The notes beneath the pieces were generated by a model. That model saw only the letters and a list, made by a program, of their open reading frames with translations. It searched no databases and had not been told where the DNA came from. A program made the position numbers and the translations under genes. This document shows positions 1-8,446 of a stretch of DNA of 41,839 nucleotides, piece after piece. How positions within the stretch are numbered: position 1 is the first letter of the stretch; every line of letters starts with the position of its first letter. The stretch lies in the NCBI GenBank assembly GCA_019419555.1, contig DXZR01000018.1:1-41839 (forward strand), given 5' to 3'. The DNA comes from Collinsella sp. (lineage in GTDB: Bacteria; Actinomycetota; Coriobacteriia; Coriobacteriales; Coriobacteriaceae).

Positions 1-60
1 GGGGCAGGCGCGGGTGCCGGGGCAGGTGCAGGCGCGGGCGCCGGGGCAGGCGCAGCACCA
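1..60. repeat. GC-rich imperfect tandem repeat coding an Ala-Pro tail
   Basis: Units beginning GGGGCAGG recur at spacings of about 18-24 bases. On the minus strand they encode alternating Ala and Pro. The array continues past the window edge. Such tracts are prone to length variation. Confidence 0.7.
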
Positions 61-1181
61 GTGGCTGCCGTGGGATTGAATCCCGCAGGAGCAGGCTTCT
101 TCTCACCCGGGAGCACAAAAGTCAAAACGTCGTCCTTGTCCTCATCGGCCCATTCGCTTGCATAACGTGCAGCCCAATAGCCAACGGCACGGTGCTTGAG
201 CATCTTGCCAAAGACCGTAAGGAACACCGTGACGAATGCAATCAGCACCAGGAACAATACGAGCGTGACACCACCGGCGGTAACAATCGCCTCGATACCC
301 GTGGGGCGATAGTAATAGCCGTACGCGCCAATTCCGGCGATGGCACCAAAGACAGCTGTCAAGATCCACGTAATGGCGTTGGAAACCAGGCCCGTCAAAA
401 ACTCGGGAAGGAACGAAGCACAGAACAGCTTGGTCTTGTTGTGCTTAAAGGCTGCCCAGACCTTATCGAGCGAAAACGCGCTCTCGACGCGCCCGGTCAC
501 CGCAAAGTGCATCACGGCAATGTCGGCGAACATCTTAAAGAAGACACCCAGAATCGCCGAGGCAATTAGCGCCAGGACAAGCAGGCCAAGCGAGCCAAAC
601 AGCGCAGCCTCGAGCGCATAAGAGCCGTAATAAGAATACGAGCCCGCGGCGCCAATTACCACGCCCTCCGCCAGCGAAAGCACTACACCGATAATGGGAA
701 TGGCAGCGATAACCTCGAGCACGACCGAAATAACGCTCGAAAAGATTCCGAGACCAAACGACGTGGAACGCATCAACGGACGACCCATGCCGTCATCGAT
801 CTTAAGCGACAGGTCGCGACCCCACTCGATGCCAAAGCCCGAACCGCACACGCTCGCCACGTAGGCAGCCAAAAAGCCGATGGCAGCCGCAATACCGCCG
901 ATAACGGGGATGAACAGCACGAGTACCGACACGACACAGATAAGCGCCGGCAAAAAGGCAATCTGGCACACGCGCTGCAGCACGCCCGGAGTCTTGGTCA
1001 TATCCTCAAACGCCTGAGCCGTGCAGCCCTTGGACGCGTTCGCGACAGGTTGAGGAACAAACTGCTGAGGCTGAGGCTGACCCTGAGGGGCGGAAGCTGC
1101 AGCACCGGCATTGGGGGCACCACACACGCCGCAGAACTTGTCGTTATCGCCCATGGGGGCGCCACACTGCGAACAGAACAT
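1..1181 (-). CDS. Zinc-ribbon multi-pass membrane protein (C-terminus cut by window edge)
   Basis: The reading frame stays open from an ATG at 1181 to the window edge, so the C-terminus is missing. The protein begins MFCSQCGAPMGDNDKFCGVC, two CxxC pairs that form a zinc-ribbon. A Gln/Pro-rich linker follows, then several hydrophobic segments (around residues 65-95, 130-190, 240-310), so it is a polytopic membrane protein. The visible C-terminus becomes an Ala-Pro-rich tail encoded by a GC-rich repeat at 1-60. A GAAGGG sequence 9 bases upstream supports the ATG at 1181 over the in-frame ATG at 1190. Zinc-ribbon plus membrane-domain proteins are common in Coriobacteriia and Firmicutes; the function is unknown and I do not recognise a characterised relative. 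Confidence 0.8.
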   Translation of the reverse strand, partial: MFCSQCGAPMGDNDKFCGVCGAPNAGAAASAPQGQPQPQQFVPQPVANASKGCTAQAFEDMTKTPGVLQRVCQIAFLPALICVVSVLVLFIPVIGGIAAAIGFLAAYVASVCGSGFGIEWGRDLSLKIDDGMGRPLMRSTSFGLGIFSSVISVVLEVIAAIPIIGVVLSLAEGVVIGAAGSYSYYGSYALEAALFGSLGLLVLALIASAILGVFFKMFADIAVMHFAVTGRVESAFSLDKVWAAFKHNKTKLFCASFLPEFLTGLVSNAITWILTAVFGAIAGIGAYGYYYRPTGIEAIVTAGGVTLVLFLVLIAFVTVFLTVFGKMLKHRAVGYWAARYASEWADEDKDDVLTFVLPGEKKPAPAGFNPTAATGAAPAPAPAPAPAPAPAPA

Positions 1182-1331
1182 CGAAATCATCCCTTCGTAT
1201 CTAGAGCGAATCACCTGGATCGCAAACGGTGTCTTTGGCATCATTATCGCCCAATGTGAGGACAAATACCCCAAGATGACCGATTTGCAACGCAGGTGGC
1301 TTTATTCAATGATTCGAAGGGTACGCCCGGG

Positions 1332-2354
1332 CTAGTTCGTGCCGCGGAAGCCCTTGCCGACGATTTCGGAGCTATCGACGATGGTGATGAAGGCGCCAGG
1401 GTCAATCTCGCGGGTATAGCGGCGCAGTTGCACTGCCTCGCGACGGCTCAGCACGCTCATGATCACCGTGACGCACTTGCCCGAGAAGGCGCCATAGCCA
1501 CGGCTAATCGTTGCCGTGCGGTTGAGATGCTTGACGATAAACTCCTCGACCTTAAGGGGCTCGGAGCAAATGATCGTGCAGACCTTACGCAGGTGAATGC
1601 TCTCGATAGCCTTGTCGACCACAAGCGTCTTGGCAAACAGGCCGAGCACGCAGTACAGACCGACGCGCGGGCCATACAGGAAAGCCGCGATGGTCACGAT
1701 GCCGATATCGACCAGCAACAGGGCACGGCCGATCTCGAGCGTCGTGCGGCGCTTGAGGATCATGGCAAGGATGTCGGTGCCGCCCGTCGAGGCGCCAATG
1801 TCAAAGACAATGGCACTGCCCAGCGCCGGCAAGATGACGGCAAAACACAGGTCGAGCCACATATCGCCCGTCATCGAAACATCCGACGGAATGAAGAGCT
1901 CAAACAGCGAGACGTAGGCCGAAAGCGCAAACGAGGCGAAGACGCTCCACAGGATTGCCTTGCGTTCCAAAAAGATAAAGCCCAAGACGACGAGAACCGC
2001 GTTGATAATCCACATAAAGACACCGACGGGCAGGGTCGGGAACAGCGTGGACAGAATGACCGACACGCCCGAGGTGCCGCCGAAGGCAAAGTGATTGGGG
2101 GTTTTAAAGGCCACGATGGCGAACGCCGTGAGGATCAGGCCCAGATTGAGCTCGGCAAAAAAGCGCGGAAAGCCTGGCTCCTGGCTGCGCTTGCGGCCGG
2201 CGCGCTCGCCGCGCTCGATATCGGTGCGATCGACCACGCGCTCCATCGGCACCACGGGAGGACGATGTAGCTCCTCGGCAGCTCGCGATGCCGCCTCTGC
2301 CGCGGCGGCCTCAATCGCCCATGCCTTGCTTTCTGTTTCGCGCTCGTCAGCCAT
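1332..2354 (-). CDS. YitT-family membrane protein (DUF161 plus DUF2179)
   Basis: The 340-residue protein has a charged cytoplasmic N-terminus of about 80 residues rich in Ala, Glu and Arg. Five or six hydrophobic segments follow (roughly residues 75-250), including FGGTSGVSVIL and FDIGASTGGTDILAMIL, typical of the YitT_membrane domain. The last 80 residues match the soluble DUF2179 domain (GYGAFSGKCVTVIMSVLSRR). This architecture is that of the YitT/YpjC family found across Firmicutes and Actinobacteria; its transport or sensing role is not established. The ATG at 2354 has GAGGGG 8 bases upstream. The N-terminal extension is longer than in most family members. It sits downstream of the asp23 cluster, beyond a hairpin, and is probably transcribed separately. 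Confidence 0.88.
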   Translation of the reverse strand: MADERETESKAWAIEAAAAEAASRAAEELHRPPVVPMERVVDRTDIERGERAGRKRSQEPGFPRFFAELNLGLILTAFAIVAFKTPNHFAFGGTSGVSVILSTLFPTLPVGVFMWIINAVLVVLGFIFLERKAILWSVFASFALSAYVSLFELFIPSDVSMTGDMWLDLCFAVILPALGSAIVFDIGASTGGTDILAMILKRRTTLEIGRALLLVDIGIVTIAAFLYGPRVGLYCVLGLFAKTLVVDKAIESIHLRKVCTIICSEPLKVEEFIVKHLNRTATISRGYGAFSGKCVTVIMSVLSRREAVQLRRYTREIDPGAFITIVDSSEIVGKGFRGTN

Positions 2355-2470
2355 TACGGCAACCCCTCGTTAACAATTTGGAAACAATGCGCCCATTAGG
2401 GTAACGCGGAACGCGACGATTGCAACCCCTAGTTAGACGAGTGGTATGCCTACATCGGGGGCATACAAAT

Positions 2471-2508
2471 AACGGCCGGCCGCACATACATCCGTGCGAC
2501 CGGCCGTT
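2471..2508. terminator. Hairpin terminator downstream of asp23
   Basis: The arms at about 2471-2485 and 2494-2508 form a 14-15 bp GC-rich stem with an 8-base loop. The element follows the minus-strand asp23 gene. The T-rich tail on that strand is weak (TTATTTGT), so termination is likely but not certain. Confidence 0.6.
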
Positions 2509-2520
2509 TGACGTTTTCGC

Positions 2521-2562
2521 AGATAAAATCTGCCAAAATAAACATCCCTTTTTGGTAGGTTA
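2521..2562. repeat. Palindromic element A, copy 1 (TGCCAAAA...TTTTTGGTAGG)
   Basis: The copy reads AGATAAAATCTGCCAAAA, a short T-free loop, then TTTTTGGTAGGTTA. Near-identical copies occur at 7391-7436, 35083-35123 and 36289-36334. The last three bases of this copy (TTA) are the complement of the TAA stop codon of asp23. Confidence 0.75.
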
Positions 2563-3081
2563 CTCGTGCTGGTTGGTGCGGTGCTCGTACTCCTCGGGGG
2601 TGATAACATCCTCGATGCGCAGGTTGACGCCTGCCACCTCAAGGCCGGTCATCGCAGCCAGACGCTCGGTCACGCGCGCCTTAACGTCGTCGAAAATCGC
2701 GGGCGCATAGGCGCCGTACTCGATAATGACGGAAATGTTAACGACCACGCGGTTGTCATCGGTGACCTCGACTGTCACGCCCTTGGTCAGATTCTCGGCA
2801 CCAAACTGCTCCTGCACAAAGTGCATGAGGTTGCCCTTCATGCCCAGGACGTGCGGTACCTCGCGAGTGGCCATGGCGACAATCTTCTCGATCACGCCGT
2901 TGGAATAGGTCAGCGAGTCCTCGGACTCGTCTGTTTCCTCATCATCCTCGTCCGCATCATCGGCGGGCTCGGCCTCGACGAGTGCCTCGTCCTCGAGCGT
3001 TACGTCCTCGGCCTCGGAGGTGACGGTCTCGTCTGCCTCGAGCTCGGTATCGGCCACATCGACCTTCGTGTTAAAAGCCAT
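2560..3081 (-). CDS. Asp23/Gls24 family envelope stress response protein
   Basis: The 173-residue protein has an acidic, Glu/Asp-rich N-terminal tail (residues 10-55). An Asp23 domain follows: YSNGVIEKIVAMATREVPHV, then VTVEVTDDNRVVVNISVIIEYG. Asp23 proteins sit at the cytoplasmic face of the membrane through AmaP and are linked to envelope and alkaline stress. The ATG at 3081 has TAAGGAGG five bases upstream. It is the last gene of an AmaP-DUF2273-Asp23 cluster on the minus strand, 44 bases after the DUF2273 gene. The long acidic tail is unusual compared with the staphylococcal protein. The stop codon lies inside repeat element A copy 1. Confidence 0.92.
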   Translation of the reverse strand: MAFNTKVDVADTELEADETVTSEAEDVTLEDEALVEAEPADDADEDDEETDESEDSLTYSNGVIEKIVAMATREVPHVLGMKGNLMHFVQEQFGAENLTKGVTVEVTDDNRVVVNISVIIEYGAYAPAIFDDVKARVTERLAAMTGLEVAGVNLRIEDVITPEEYEHRTNQHE

Positions 3082-3125
3082 GGTTCCTCCTTATGCCCAC
3101 CGCACACGCGGCGGTCGAATACATG

Positions 3126-3503
3126 CTAGCGGCCGCTAAACAGACGACCGAAGAAGTTGACGATCCCGTTCTCGCCGTCACGGATCTGGCCAATCACGGC
3201 ACCGATCAGTACAAAGAATGCGATGACGAGCGTATCCCACAGGCCGAGCGTGAGCACCAGTACGGCGAGCACAAAACCAGCGACGGCTCCAAGCGTGGTA
3301 TTGGGATGACGGACGGCATAGCTCCAGATGGCTGCCCCCGTACCCTTGATGAGACCCATGGCCTCATCAAAATCATTGGCGACCGCGTCATGCGACTCGG
3401 TACCCTCCACCTTGGGATCGACGACCTCGCTAGCCGGCGCGGCGCTCTGATCGATAGTCAGGCGCGGAGTGCGGACGGTCTTGTCTTGATTGGTATCACT
3501 CAC
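3126..3503 (-). CDS. DUF2273 family small membrane protein
   Basis: The 125-residue protein has a polar N-terminal half (about 55 residues) and then two hydrophobic helices (approximately 70-88 and 90-106) around LGAVAGFVLAVLVLTLGLWD. It ends in a short basic tail (FFGRLFSGR). This is the DUF2273 pattern, which nearly always lies between amaP and asp23. I chose the GTG at 3503 because GGAGG lies six bases upstream and because the codon overlaps the stop of the preceding AmaP gene (TGA at 3498-3496). That overlap implies translational coupling. The longer open frame starting at 3716 runs antisense to nothing but through the AmaP gene in another frame and is not needed. Confidence 0.88.
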   Translation of the reverse strand: MSDTNQDKTVRTPRLTIDQSAAPASEVVDPKVEGTESHDAVANDFDEAMGLIKGTGAAIWSYAVRHPNTTLGAVAGFVLAVLVLTLGLWDTLVIAFFVLIGAVIGQIRDGENGIVNFFGRLFSGR

Positions 3504-4041
3504 CGGAAACCTCCACGGTCTGGACGGTAGTCTTGGACGGCAAAAAACGAACGCGCGCAGTCGTGCCCGGTGTGCCGAGCATGGTGTCGCAGGCCTCCTC
3601 GATACGTTGCTGCATCGCGGCTGCAAGGGAGGCCACATCCCGGTCGTCGAGCGCGATGGCGTCGACCTTAAAACGGACGCGCGATTCGTCGGAGCCCTGC
3701 ACGCGCGCCTCGACATGCTCGACCATCACGCGGTCGTCGCGCTCTGCCGCGGTGCGAGCACACGAGGAGAGGGCAGCGAGCGTGACCTCGATATTACGCT
3801 CCCCCGCCGGATGCACGCAGGACGGCTCGCGACGAGCAAACATCAGGCGGAAGAAACACACGAGCACGCCGAGCGCCACGACACCGCCGCACGCCGTAAC
3901 AACGATGCGAGGCAGCGGATCGCGCATCAGCAGCATAAAGCGATAGGTATATGGCCCCCAAAACTGGCAGACCAACGTACCCAGCGCCACAACGGCGGCG
4001 ACAAGATACACGATCGCCAGGGCTCGTTTGAGCACGCGCAT
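3496..4041 (-). CDS. amaP: AmaP-like alkaline shock response membrane anchor protein
   Basis: The 181-residue protein has two N-terminal transmembrane helices (about residues 8-30 and 44-68). A cytoplasmic domain follows that ends in RVRFLPSKTTVQTVEVSGE. Topology, size and position directly before DUF2273 and asp23 genes match AmaP, which tethers Asp23 to the membrane. Sequence conservation in this family is low, so the call leans on synteny and topology. The ATG at 4041 is preceded by AAGGGAG. Its stop codon overlaps the GTG start of the next gene. The cluster is read 4041 to 2560 on the minus strand as one probable operon, separated from the upstream yebC gene by a terminator. Confidence 0.82.
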   Translation of the reverse strand: MRVLKRALAIVYLVAAVVALGTLVCQFWGPYTYRFMLLMRDPLPRIVVTACGGVVALGVLVCFFRLMFARREPSCVHPAGERNIEVTLAALSSCARTAAERDDRVMVEHVEARVQGSDESRVRFKVDAIALDDRDVASLAAAMQQRIEEACDTMLGTPGTTARVRFLPSKTTVQTVEVSGE

Positions 4042-4100
4042 GCGGCGCTCCCTTCAAATCTCGATCCAAGGAATGCAAAACGATTCGCATCATTATAAAA

Positions 4101-4140
4101 GAGCCGGGTCCGGTGCCTCATTGCACGCGGATCCGGCTCA
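4101..4140 (-). terminator. Rho-independent terminator of yebC
   Basis: On the minus strand a GAGCCGGATCCG arm pairs with CGGACCCGGCTC (one mismatch) and is followed by TTTTATAAT. It lies just after the yebC stop and before amaP, so it separates the two transcription units. Confidence 0.8.
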
Positions 4141-4208
4141 TCTATTCCACGAGGCTTGCATGCTCGCTTCATTATGCCCAGATATGCACGGCTCAATCCG
4201 TGCGGGCG

Positions 4209-5015
4209 CTACTCCTCCTCGAGGGCAGCGATGACCTCGTCGGTCATGTCCATGGTGCTGTAGACGTCCTGGACGTCGTCGAGCTCCTCAAGACGGTCGA
4301 TGAGGCGCTGAACCTTCTTGGCGTCGGCACCGGAGACCTCGGTCGGGGCGGTCGGGACCATGGTGGTCTCGGAGCCCTTGACCTGGACGCCCTGCTCCTC
4401 GAGCGCCTTGGAGACAGCCATGACCTCGTTGGCAGTAGTCCAGACGATCCACTCCTCGCCGGCGTCCTCGTAGTCCTCGCCACCGGCCTCGGCGATGGCC
4501 ATCATGAACTCATCCTCGTCACCGGCAGCACCGTTGGCGATCATGGTCTCCTTCTTGGCGTTCTCGTCCAGGATCTCCTTGGCGACGACGATCTGGCCCT
4601 TGCGCTCAAACTGGAAGGCGACGGAGCCGGAGGTGCCCAGGTTGCCACCAGCGTGGGAAAAGGCGGAACGGACGTCGGCAGCGGTGCGGTTGCGGTTGTC
4701 GGTCAGGCAGTCGACGTAGACGGCGACACCGGCGGGACCGTAGCCCTCGTACACGATGTTCTCGTAGACGGCGGCGTCGGCACCCGAACCAAAGGCCTTA
4801 TCGATAGCGGACTTGATCTTGTCCTTAGGCATGGACTGAGCCTTGGCCTTAGCGACGGCAGCGGCGAGGCTGGCGTTGTTCTCGGGCAGCGGGTCACCGC
4901 CGAGACGGGCAGCAACGGTGATGTTGCGGCTGAGCTTGGAGAAGAGGGCGGAACGCTTGGCGTCCTGCGCGCCCTTACGATGCTTGGTTGTGGCCCACTT
5001 AGAGTGTCCGGACAT
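4209..5015 (-). CDS. yebC: YebC/PmpR (TACO1) family protein
   Basis: The 268-residue protein opens with MSGHSKWATTKHRKGAQDAKR, the hallmark start of the YebC family. It contains YENIVYEGYGPAGVAVYVDC and NRTAADVRSAFSHAGGNLG in the central domain. The family binds nucleic acid; different members act as transcriptional regulators, and recent work ties others to ribosome function at difficult peptide stretches. The protein is somewhat longer than usual (about 240-250) because of an acidic insertion around residues 160-200 (EDEFMMAIAEAGGEDYEDAG). In many bacteria yebC lies next to ruvC; that neighbour is absent here. The start at 5015 has an AGGAGA motif upstream. Confidence 0.95.
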   Translation of the reverse strand: MSGHSKWATTKHRKGAQDAKRSALFSKLSRNITVAARLGGDPLPENNASLAAAVAKAKAQSMPKDKIKSAIDKAFGSGADAAVYENIVYEGYGPAGVAVYVDCLTDNRNRTAADVRSAFSHAGGNLGTSGSVAFQFERKGQIVVAKEILDENAKKETMIANGAAGDEDEFMMAIAEAGGEDYEDAGEEWIVWTTANEVMAVSKALEEQGVQVKGSETTMVPTAPTEVSGADAKKVQRLIDRLEELDDVQDVYSTMDMTDEVIAALEEE

Positions 5016-5130
5016 ACGTGTCTCCTATCGGTTTCGACCTAAAGCCCAGCGTGGATGCTCGGGCAATATAAACAAACGTCGTTATGATATACCTACCGGC
5101 CTGCAAGATAAACCCCAAAATGAAGGCGTC

Positions 5131-5190
5131 GTGATGATGCAGCCCCTTGGCACAAAGCAGCCTGACCCCAATGCACCAATCTTTGGTTAG
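5131..5190 (+). CDS. Possible tiny ORF (about 18 residues), unrecognised
   Basis: A plus-strand frame GTG-ATG-ATG at 5131-5139 encodes MMQPLGTKQPDPNAPIFG and stops at 5190. GAAGG lies a few bases upstream, and an AT-rich TTATGATATACC stretch (about 5080-5092) could be a -10 region. It ends by overlapping the 3' end of the convergent DUF6020 gene. It could equally be noise or the 5' relic of a longer gene. Low confidence. Confidence 0.15.
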   Translation: MMMQPLGTKQPDPNAPIFG

Positions 5191-7370
5191 GTCCACAGAA
5201 GGTCGCTGCGGGTGATCGTGGCACCGATGGCAAAAGGCATGCATGCAATGACTGGGTACAGGTAGCGCATGTAGGTCGATCCGTTACATGGACCGATCAG
5301 GCACACGGCGAGCACGCCCAACAGCGGCACCCAGATCGCCAGTGCACGCCATGAATGACGACGCAGCAGGTAGACCACCACGGCGATCATGATCCACACA
5401 TAGGTGGCCGAGCTCATGGTGAGCGAAATAAACGGGATGCGCTGCACCGCCACACGGTACAGGTTGATCAGATGGTCGCACCAGCGCACGGCTTTGCTAT
5501 CGACCGGATGGAAGTCAAAGTACTTGAGGTTATCGGGCTTAGCCATGATCTCGGCACTGCGTGCCGTGCTGTAGACCCATGCATCACGAGCACTCGGATA
5601 GAAGTACCCGTAGTAGTTATTGACGAGTGCCGAGATATAGCACTCGGGGTCCTTTTTGAACATCTGGGCCCACACCTCAAAATAGGCGTCGATGTCCTCC
5701 TGCGAAGCATACTCGTTAAAACAGTTTTTGACGGCATCCGACTTGTCGGGGTTGTAGCGACGGCCCAGGTTCTCGTACTTAAGCACGCGATCGATCGCGA
5801 CGCGCTCTTCGTCGGCCACCAAGCCGTCGCAGGGAGCTTCCTCGATCGTGCCGTCATCTTTGACTTTGGGGTTAACGCCCGAATTAAGGCCGTCGTGCTT
5901 TTGGACGAAGCGTGCCGTCTGTTGAAACGGAATCGAGAGGATCTCGCGCTTGGAGCCCGGCGTGATATCGTGCGCCGGCATAAATACCTTGGTGAAATAC
6001 ATGTTGGAGACAAGGCAGAGCGTAAGCACTGCGAGCACGCCGACCCAGCGGAAGCGCGACGCGGCGCATGAGGACGCGGCGCCAGACTGCTTGGCCACGC
6101 GACAGGCCACGTGCGCGTCCCAGGCGCAAAACGCCGCCGCAATCACGCAGGCCGCCAACGGAAAAACGAGGCCACCATTGCGCAAAAATGTGGAACCCAT
6201 GGCACTCAGCACGAGCAACAGCCAGTCGTGACGCGCAAAGAGCACGGGCCTCTGTTCACCCGCGCGCTCGGCATTGGCATCGCGACGGGGCAGGCCACAT
6301 GCCACGAGCTTGACGGTCTGAACGAGCAGTACCAAAAACGCATCGGCAAACAGTACGTCTTTGGTCAGCAGCGCCGCGTAGTTGGAGAACATCGGCATAA
6401 ACGCAAAGAACAGCAAGATGACGCCGCGGACCGGCAGGCTCACGCCCAGCTTGCGCAGCGACGATATGGAATAGGCCATGCAGGCGGCCGTGATGACAAA
6501 TTGGGCACAGGTGTAGATGGCAAGGCCCGCATTGGCGCTGTTGAATAGCGAAAGCCCCAGTTGCACACACGAGCCGATGATGACCGTGTGCACCACCGGA
6601 TGATGGCCGTTGAGCAGCACGCTGGGGTTAAGCAGGCGTAGATAATCGCTTGTGCCGTTGGGGTAGTTGAACCATTGGCGGATCTGCGCGCCCGTATCTC
6701 CCATAAAGAGACCGGGCAGCGAGGCGATAAGCGTGGGTGCCCAGACGATCATGAGCACAAGAAACGGCCCGACAAAGGGATGGACCGAGAGCACGGCGTG
6801 GGCAACACGCCACACGCGGCCAAAATGCGCCTCCGAAAACGGAATGCGGCGAGAGCTCAACCAATCCAAAAACTCAAAAGCCAGATAGAAGGCCACAATC
6901 GCCAGAAGTATCCAGCCCGCGCCGCCAATCCAGGCGCAGATAACGCGTGCCTTGTCGCCCAGCACAATCTCGGCAGAATCGGTGAGGTCGTAGCTACGGC
7001 CGAACACCATGCAGACGGCAAAGAACAGCGATGGCAGCACGACCGACGGACGCCAAGCGTCACCGCGGCCAAAGAACACATAGCGAAACGGCAGCGTGAG
7101 CAAACAGGCAAGCGCGAGCAGCATCACTGCGTCGGTATGGCCGGCAAACGAGAGAAGCACCTCGTAGCACACATAAAGCGTGCCCGTTGCCTTGGAGTCG
7201 ATCGCCAGGACCGCGTTGCTCGACACCGGGGCGGGATCGATGGAAAACGCCGTGGTCGCCAGCAGGGCGAGCAAAAATGCGATGAGCGTCTGTTTGGCGG
7301 GATAGCGCTTAAACCAAACGATGCGGGCGGCGTCACGCGCAGCCGTTGCGGAGAGGTCGGAATCCTTCAC
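5187..7370 (-). CDS. DUF6020 family large polytopic membrane protein
   Basis: The 727-residue protein has about a dozen hydrophobic segments. An N-terminal helix is at about 27-45, and a second membrane block with a large soluble loop (residues about 490-620) is followed by C-terminal helices. Conserved-looking loop motifs are FMGDTGAQIRQWFNYPNG and LNGHHPVVHTVIIG, reminiscent of the extracytoplasmic acidic/His loops of GT-C glycosyltransferases. I assign it to DUF6020, a family frequent in Coriobacteriia and Firmicutes with no proven activity. The start is GTG at 7370 with AAAGG 11 bases upstream. It lies downstream of lgt on the same strand, separated by two palindromic repeats. A role in cell-surface glycan assembly is inference only. 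Confidence 0.75.
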   Translation of the reverse strand: MKDSDLSATAARDAARIVWFKRYPAKQTLIAFLLALLATTAFSIDPAPVSSNAVLAIDSKATGTLYVCYEVLLSFAGHTDAVMLLALACLLTLPFRYVFFGRGDAWRPSVVLPSLFFAVCMVFGRSYDLTDSAEIVLGDKARVICAWIGGAGWILLAIVAFYLAFEFLDWLSSRRIPFSEAHFGRVWRVAHAVLSVHPFVGPFLVLMIVWAPTLIASLPGLFMGDTGAQIRQWFNYPNGTSDYLRLLNPSVLLNGHHPVVHTVIIGSCVQLGLSLFNSANAGLAIYTCAQFVITAACMAYSISSLRKLGVSLPVRGVILLFFAFMPMFSNYAALLTKDVLFADAFLVLLVQTVKLVACGLPRRDANAERAGEQRPVLFARHDWLLLVLSAMGSTFLRNGGLVFPLAACVIAAAFCAWDAHVACRVAKQSGAASSCAASRFRWVGVLAVLTLCLVSNMYFTKVFMPAHDITPGSKREILSIPFQQTARFVQKHDGLNSGVNPKVKDDGTIEEAPCDGLVADEERVAIDRVLKYENLGRRYNPDKSDAVKNCFNEYASQEDIDAYFEVWAQMFKKDPECYISALVNNYYGYFYPSARDAWVYSTARSAEIMAKPDNLKYFDFHPVDSKAVRWCDHLINLYRVAVQRIPFISLTMSSATYVWIMIAVVVYLLRRHSWRALAIWVPLLGVLAVCLIGPCNGSTYMRYLYPVIACMPFAIGATITRSDLLWT

Positions 7371-7390
7371 AGTCCGAATAGCCTTTCTAT

Positions 7391-7436
7391 AAACCTGCCA
7401 AAAAGGGAGGGGTTTATTTTGGCAGGTTTTATCTGG
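7391..7436. repeat. Palindromic element A, copy 2 (inverted orientation)
   Basis: AAACCTGCCAAAAAGGG pairs with the right arm TTTTGGCAGGTTT, and the element ends in TTTTATCT. It is copy 1 in reverse orientation. The stem with flanking T-runs on both strands is terminator-like, and it lies between lgt and the DUF6020 gene. Confidence 0.75.
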
Positions 7437-7471
7437 GGAAACGTTACGGTTCTGTCATCGTTGCCCGGCAA

Positions 7472-7508
7472 AACCACCACAAAGGTGCCTGTCCCCTTTG
7501 TGGTGGTA
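7472..7508. repeat. Palindromic element B (ACCACCACAAAGG...CCTTTGTGGTGGT)
   Basis: A near-perfect stem is formed by ACCACCACAAAGG and CCTTTGTGGTGGT around a TGCCTGTCC loop. It lies just after the lgt stop codon. A related half reappears at 25218-25253 fused to half of element A. Confidence 0.7.
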
Positions 7509-7516
7509 TGTGGCGG

Positions 7517-8338
7517 CTAGGCGTCGAGGTAGACGCGCTGGGGACGGTTGCGGCGGAGGGCAAAGATGACGAGCACCAGGCCCACAATCACGAGTGGCAG
7601 ACTCAACAGCTGACCCATGGTGATGACGCCACCCAGCAGATAGCCCAACTGGGCATCGGGCACGCGCACAAACTCAATGAGGAAGCGGACGATGCCGTAA
7701 CCCATCACAAACACGCCCATAAACGTGCCCTGGGGCAGCAGCGGTTTTTTGCGGCTGAGCACCTGCAAGATGCAAAAAAGCACAATGCCCTCGAGAAATG
7801 CCTCGTAGAGCTGGGAGGGATGGCGCGGCATATCGCCCGCGGTGCCGCCAAAGATCACGCCCCAGGGCAAATCGGTCGGCTTGCCCCACAGCTCACCGTT
7901 GACAAAGTTGGCGCAGCGCCCCAGGCACAGGGCCAGCGGAGCACCGATGACCGCGAGGTCTGCCAAAGTCCACGCATCGAGCTTGTACATGCGGCACACG
8001 AGCACGCCGCCGATGATGCCGCCCACCAGGCCGCCATGGAAACTCATGCCGCCCTCGTTGGTGGCAAAGATCTCGAGCGGATGCGCCCAGTAGTAGCCGT
8101 CGCCGTAAAAGATGACGTAGAACAGACGGGCGCCAATGATAAGGCCAAAGACCACACCGACCACGACGCTCGTCAGGTCGTCGACCGTAATGTCGAAACC
8201 CCAGCGACACTGCGTGCGATACATGACGACCGCCGTGAGCAGGGCGCCGACCACATAGGCCAGACCATACCAGTAGATCGTGATGGGCCCCGCCGAAATG
8301 GCGACGGGATCAAGCATATGGTAGAGGTCGTTGAGCAT
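7517..8338 (-). CDS. lgt: Prolipoprotein diacylglyceryl transferase
   Basis: The 273-residue integral membrane enzyme transfers diacylglycerol from phosphatidylglycerol to the lipobox cysteine of prelipoproteins. This is the first step of lipoprotein maturation. Diagnostic blocks in order are GGMSFHGGLVGG (about residues 95-106), GRCANFVNGELWGKPTDLPW (about 139-158), RHPSQLYEAFLEG and RFLIEFVRVPDAQLG. The Lgt signature usually reads GRxGNFxNxE; here Ala replaces the Gly before Asn. About seven hydrophobic segments are present. The ATG at 8338 was chosen as the first start in frame. A client, the lipoprotein at 25370, is encoded in this window. It follows the NifU-domain gene but is separated from it by a hairpin. 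Confidence 0.97.
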   Translation of the reverse strand: MLNDLYHMLDPVAISAGPITIYWYGLAYVVGALLTAVVMYRTQCRWGFDITVDDLTSVVVGVVFGLIIGARLFYVIFYGDGYYWAHPLEIFATNEGGMSFHGGLVGGIIGGVLVCRMYKLDAWTLADLAVIGAPLALCLGRCANFVNGELWGKPTDLPWGVIFGGTAGDMPRHPSQLYEAFLEGIVLFCILQVLSRKKPLLPQGTFMGVFVMGYGIVRFLIEFVRVPDAQLGYLLGGVITMGQLLSLPLVIVGLVLVIFALRRNRPQRVYLDA

Positions 8339-8363
8339 ATCGATCCCCTGCTCCCTACATACA

Positions 8364-8404
8364 AATGCGGCCGCGGGCCTTACGCTCGCAGCCGCATATT
8401 TGGG
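8364..8404 (-). terminator. Hairpin terminator after the NifU-domain gene
   Basis: The minus strand reads AATATGCGGCTGCG, an 11-base loop, then CGCGGCCGCATTTG. This gives an approximately 11 bp GC-rich stem with a weak T-tail between the NifU-domain gene and lgt. Confidence 0.6.
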
Positions 8405-8446
8405 CGTAACGTCTATACGGAGCGTACCGTCCGCAGCTTTCGCATC

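Noticed and set aside
1296..2270. 324-residue plus-strand open frame
   Set aside because: Antisense to the YitT-family gene, highly charged and repetitive, no motif.
3504..3716. Upstream extension of the DUF2273 frame
   Set aside because: It lies inside the AmaP gene in another frame; GTG at 3503 with an ideal ribosome-binding site is the true start.
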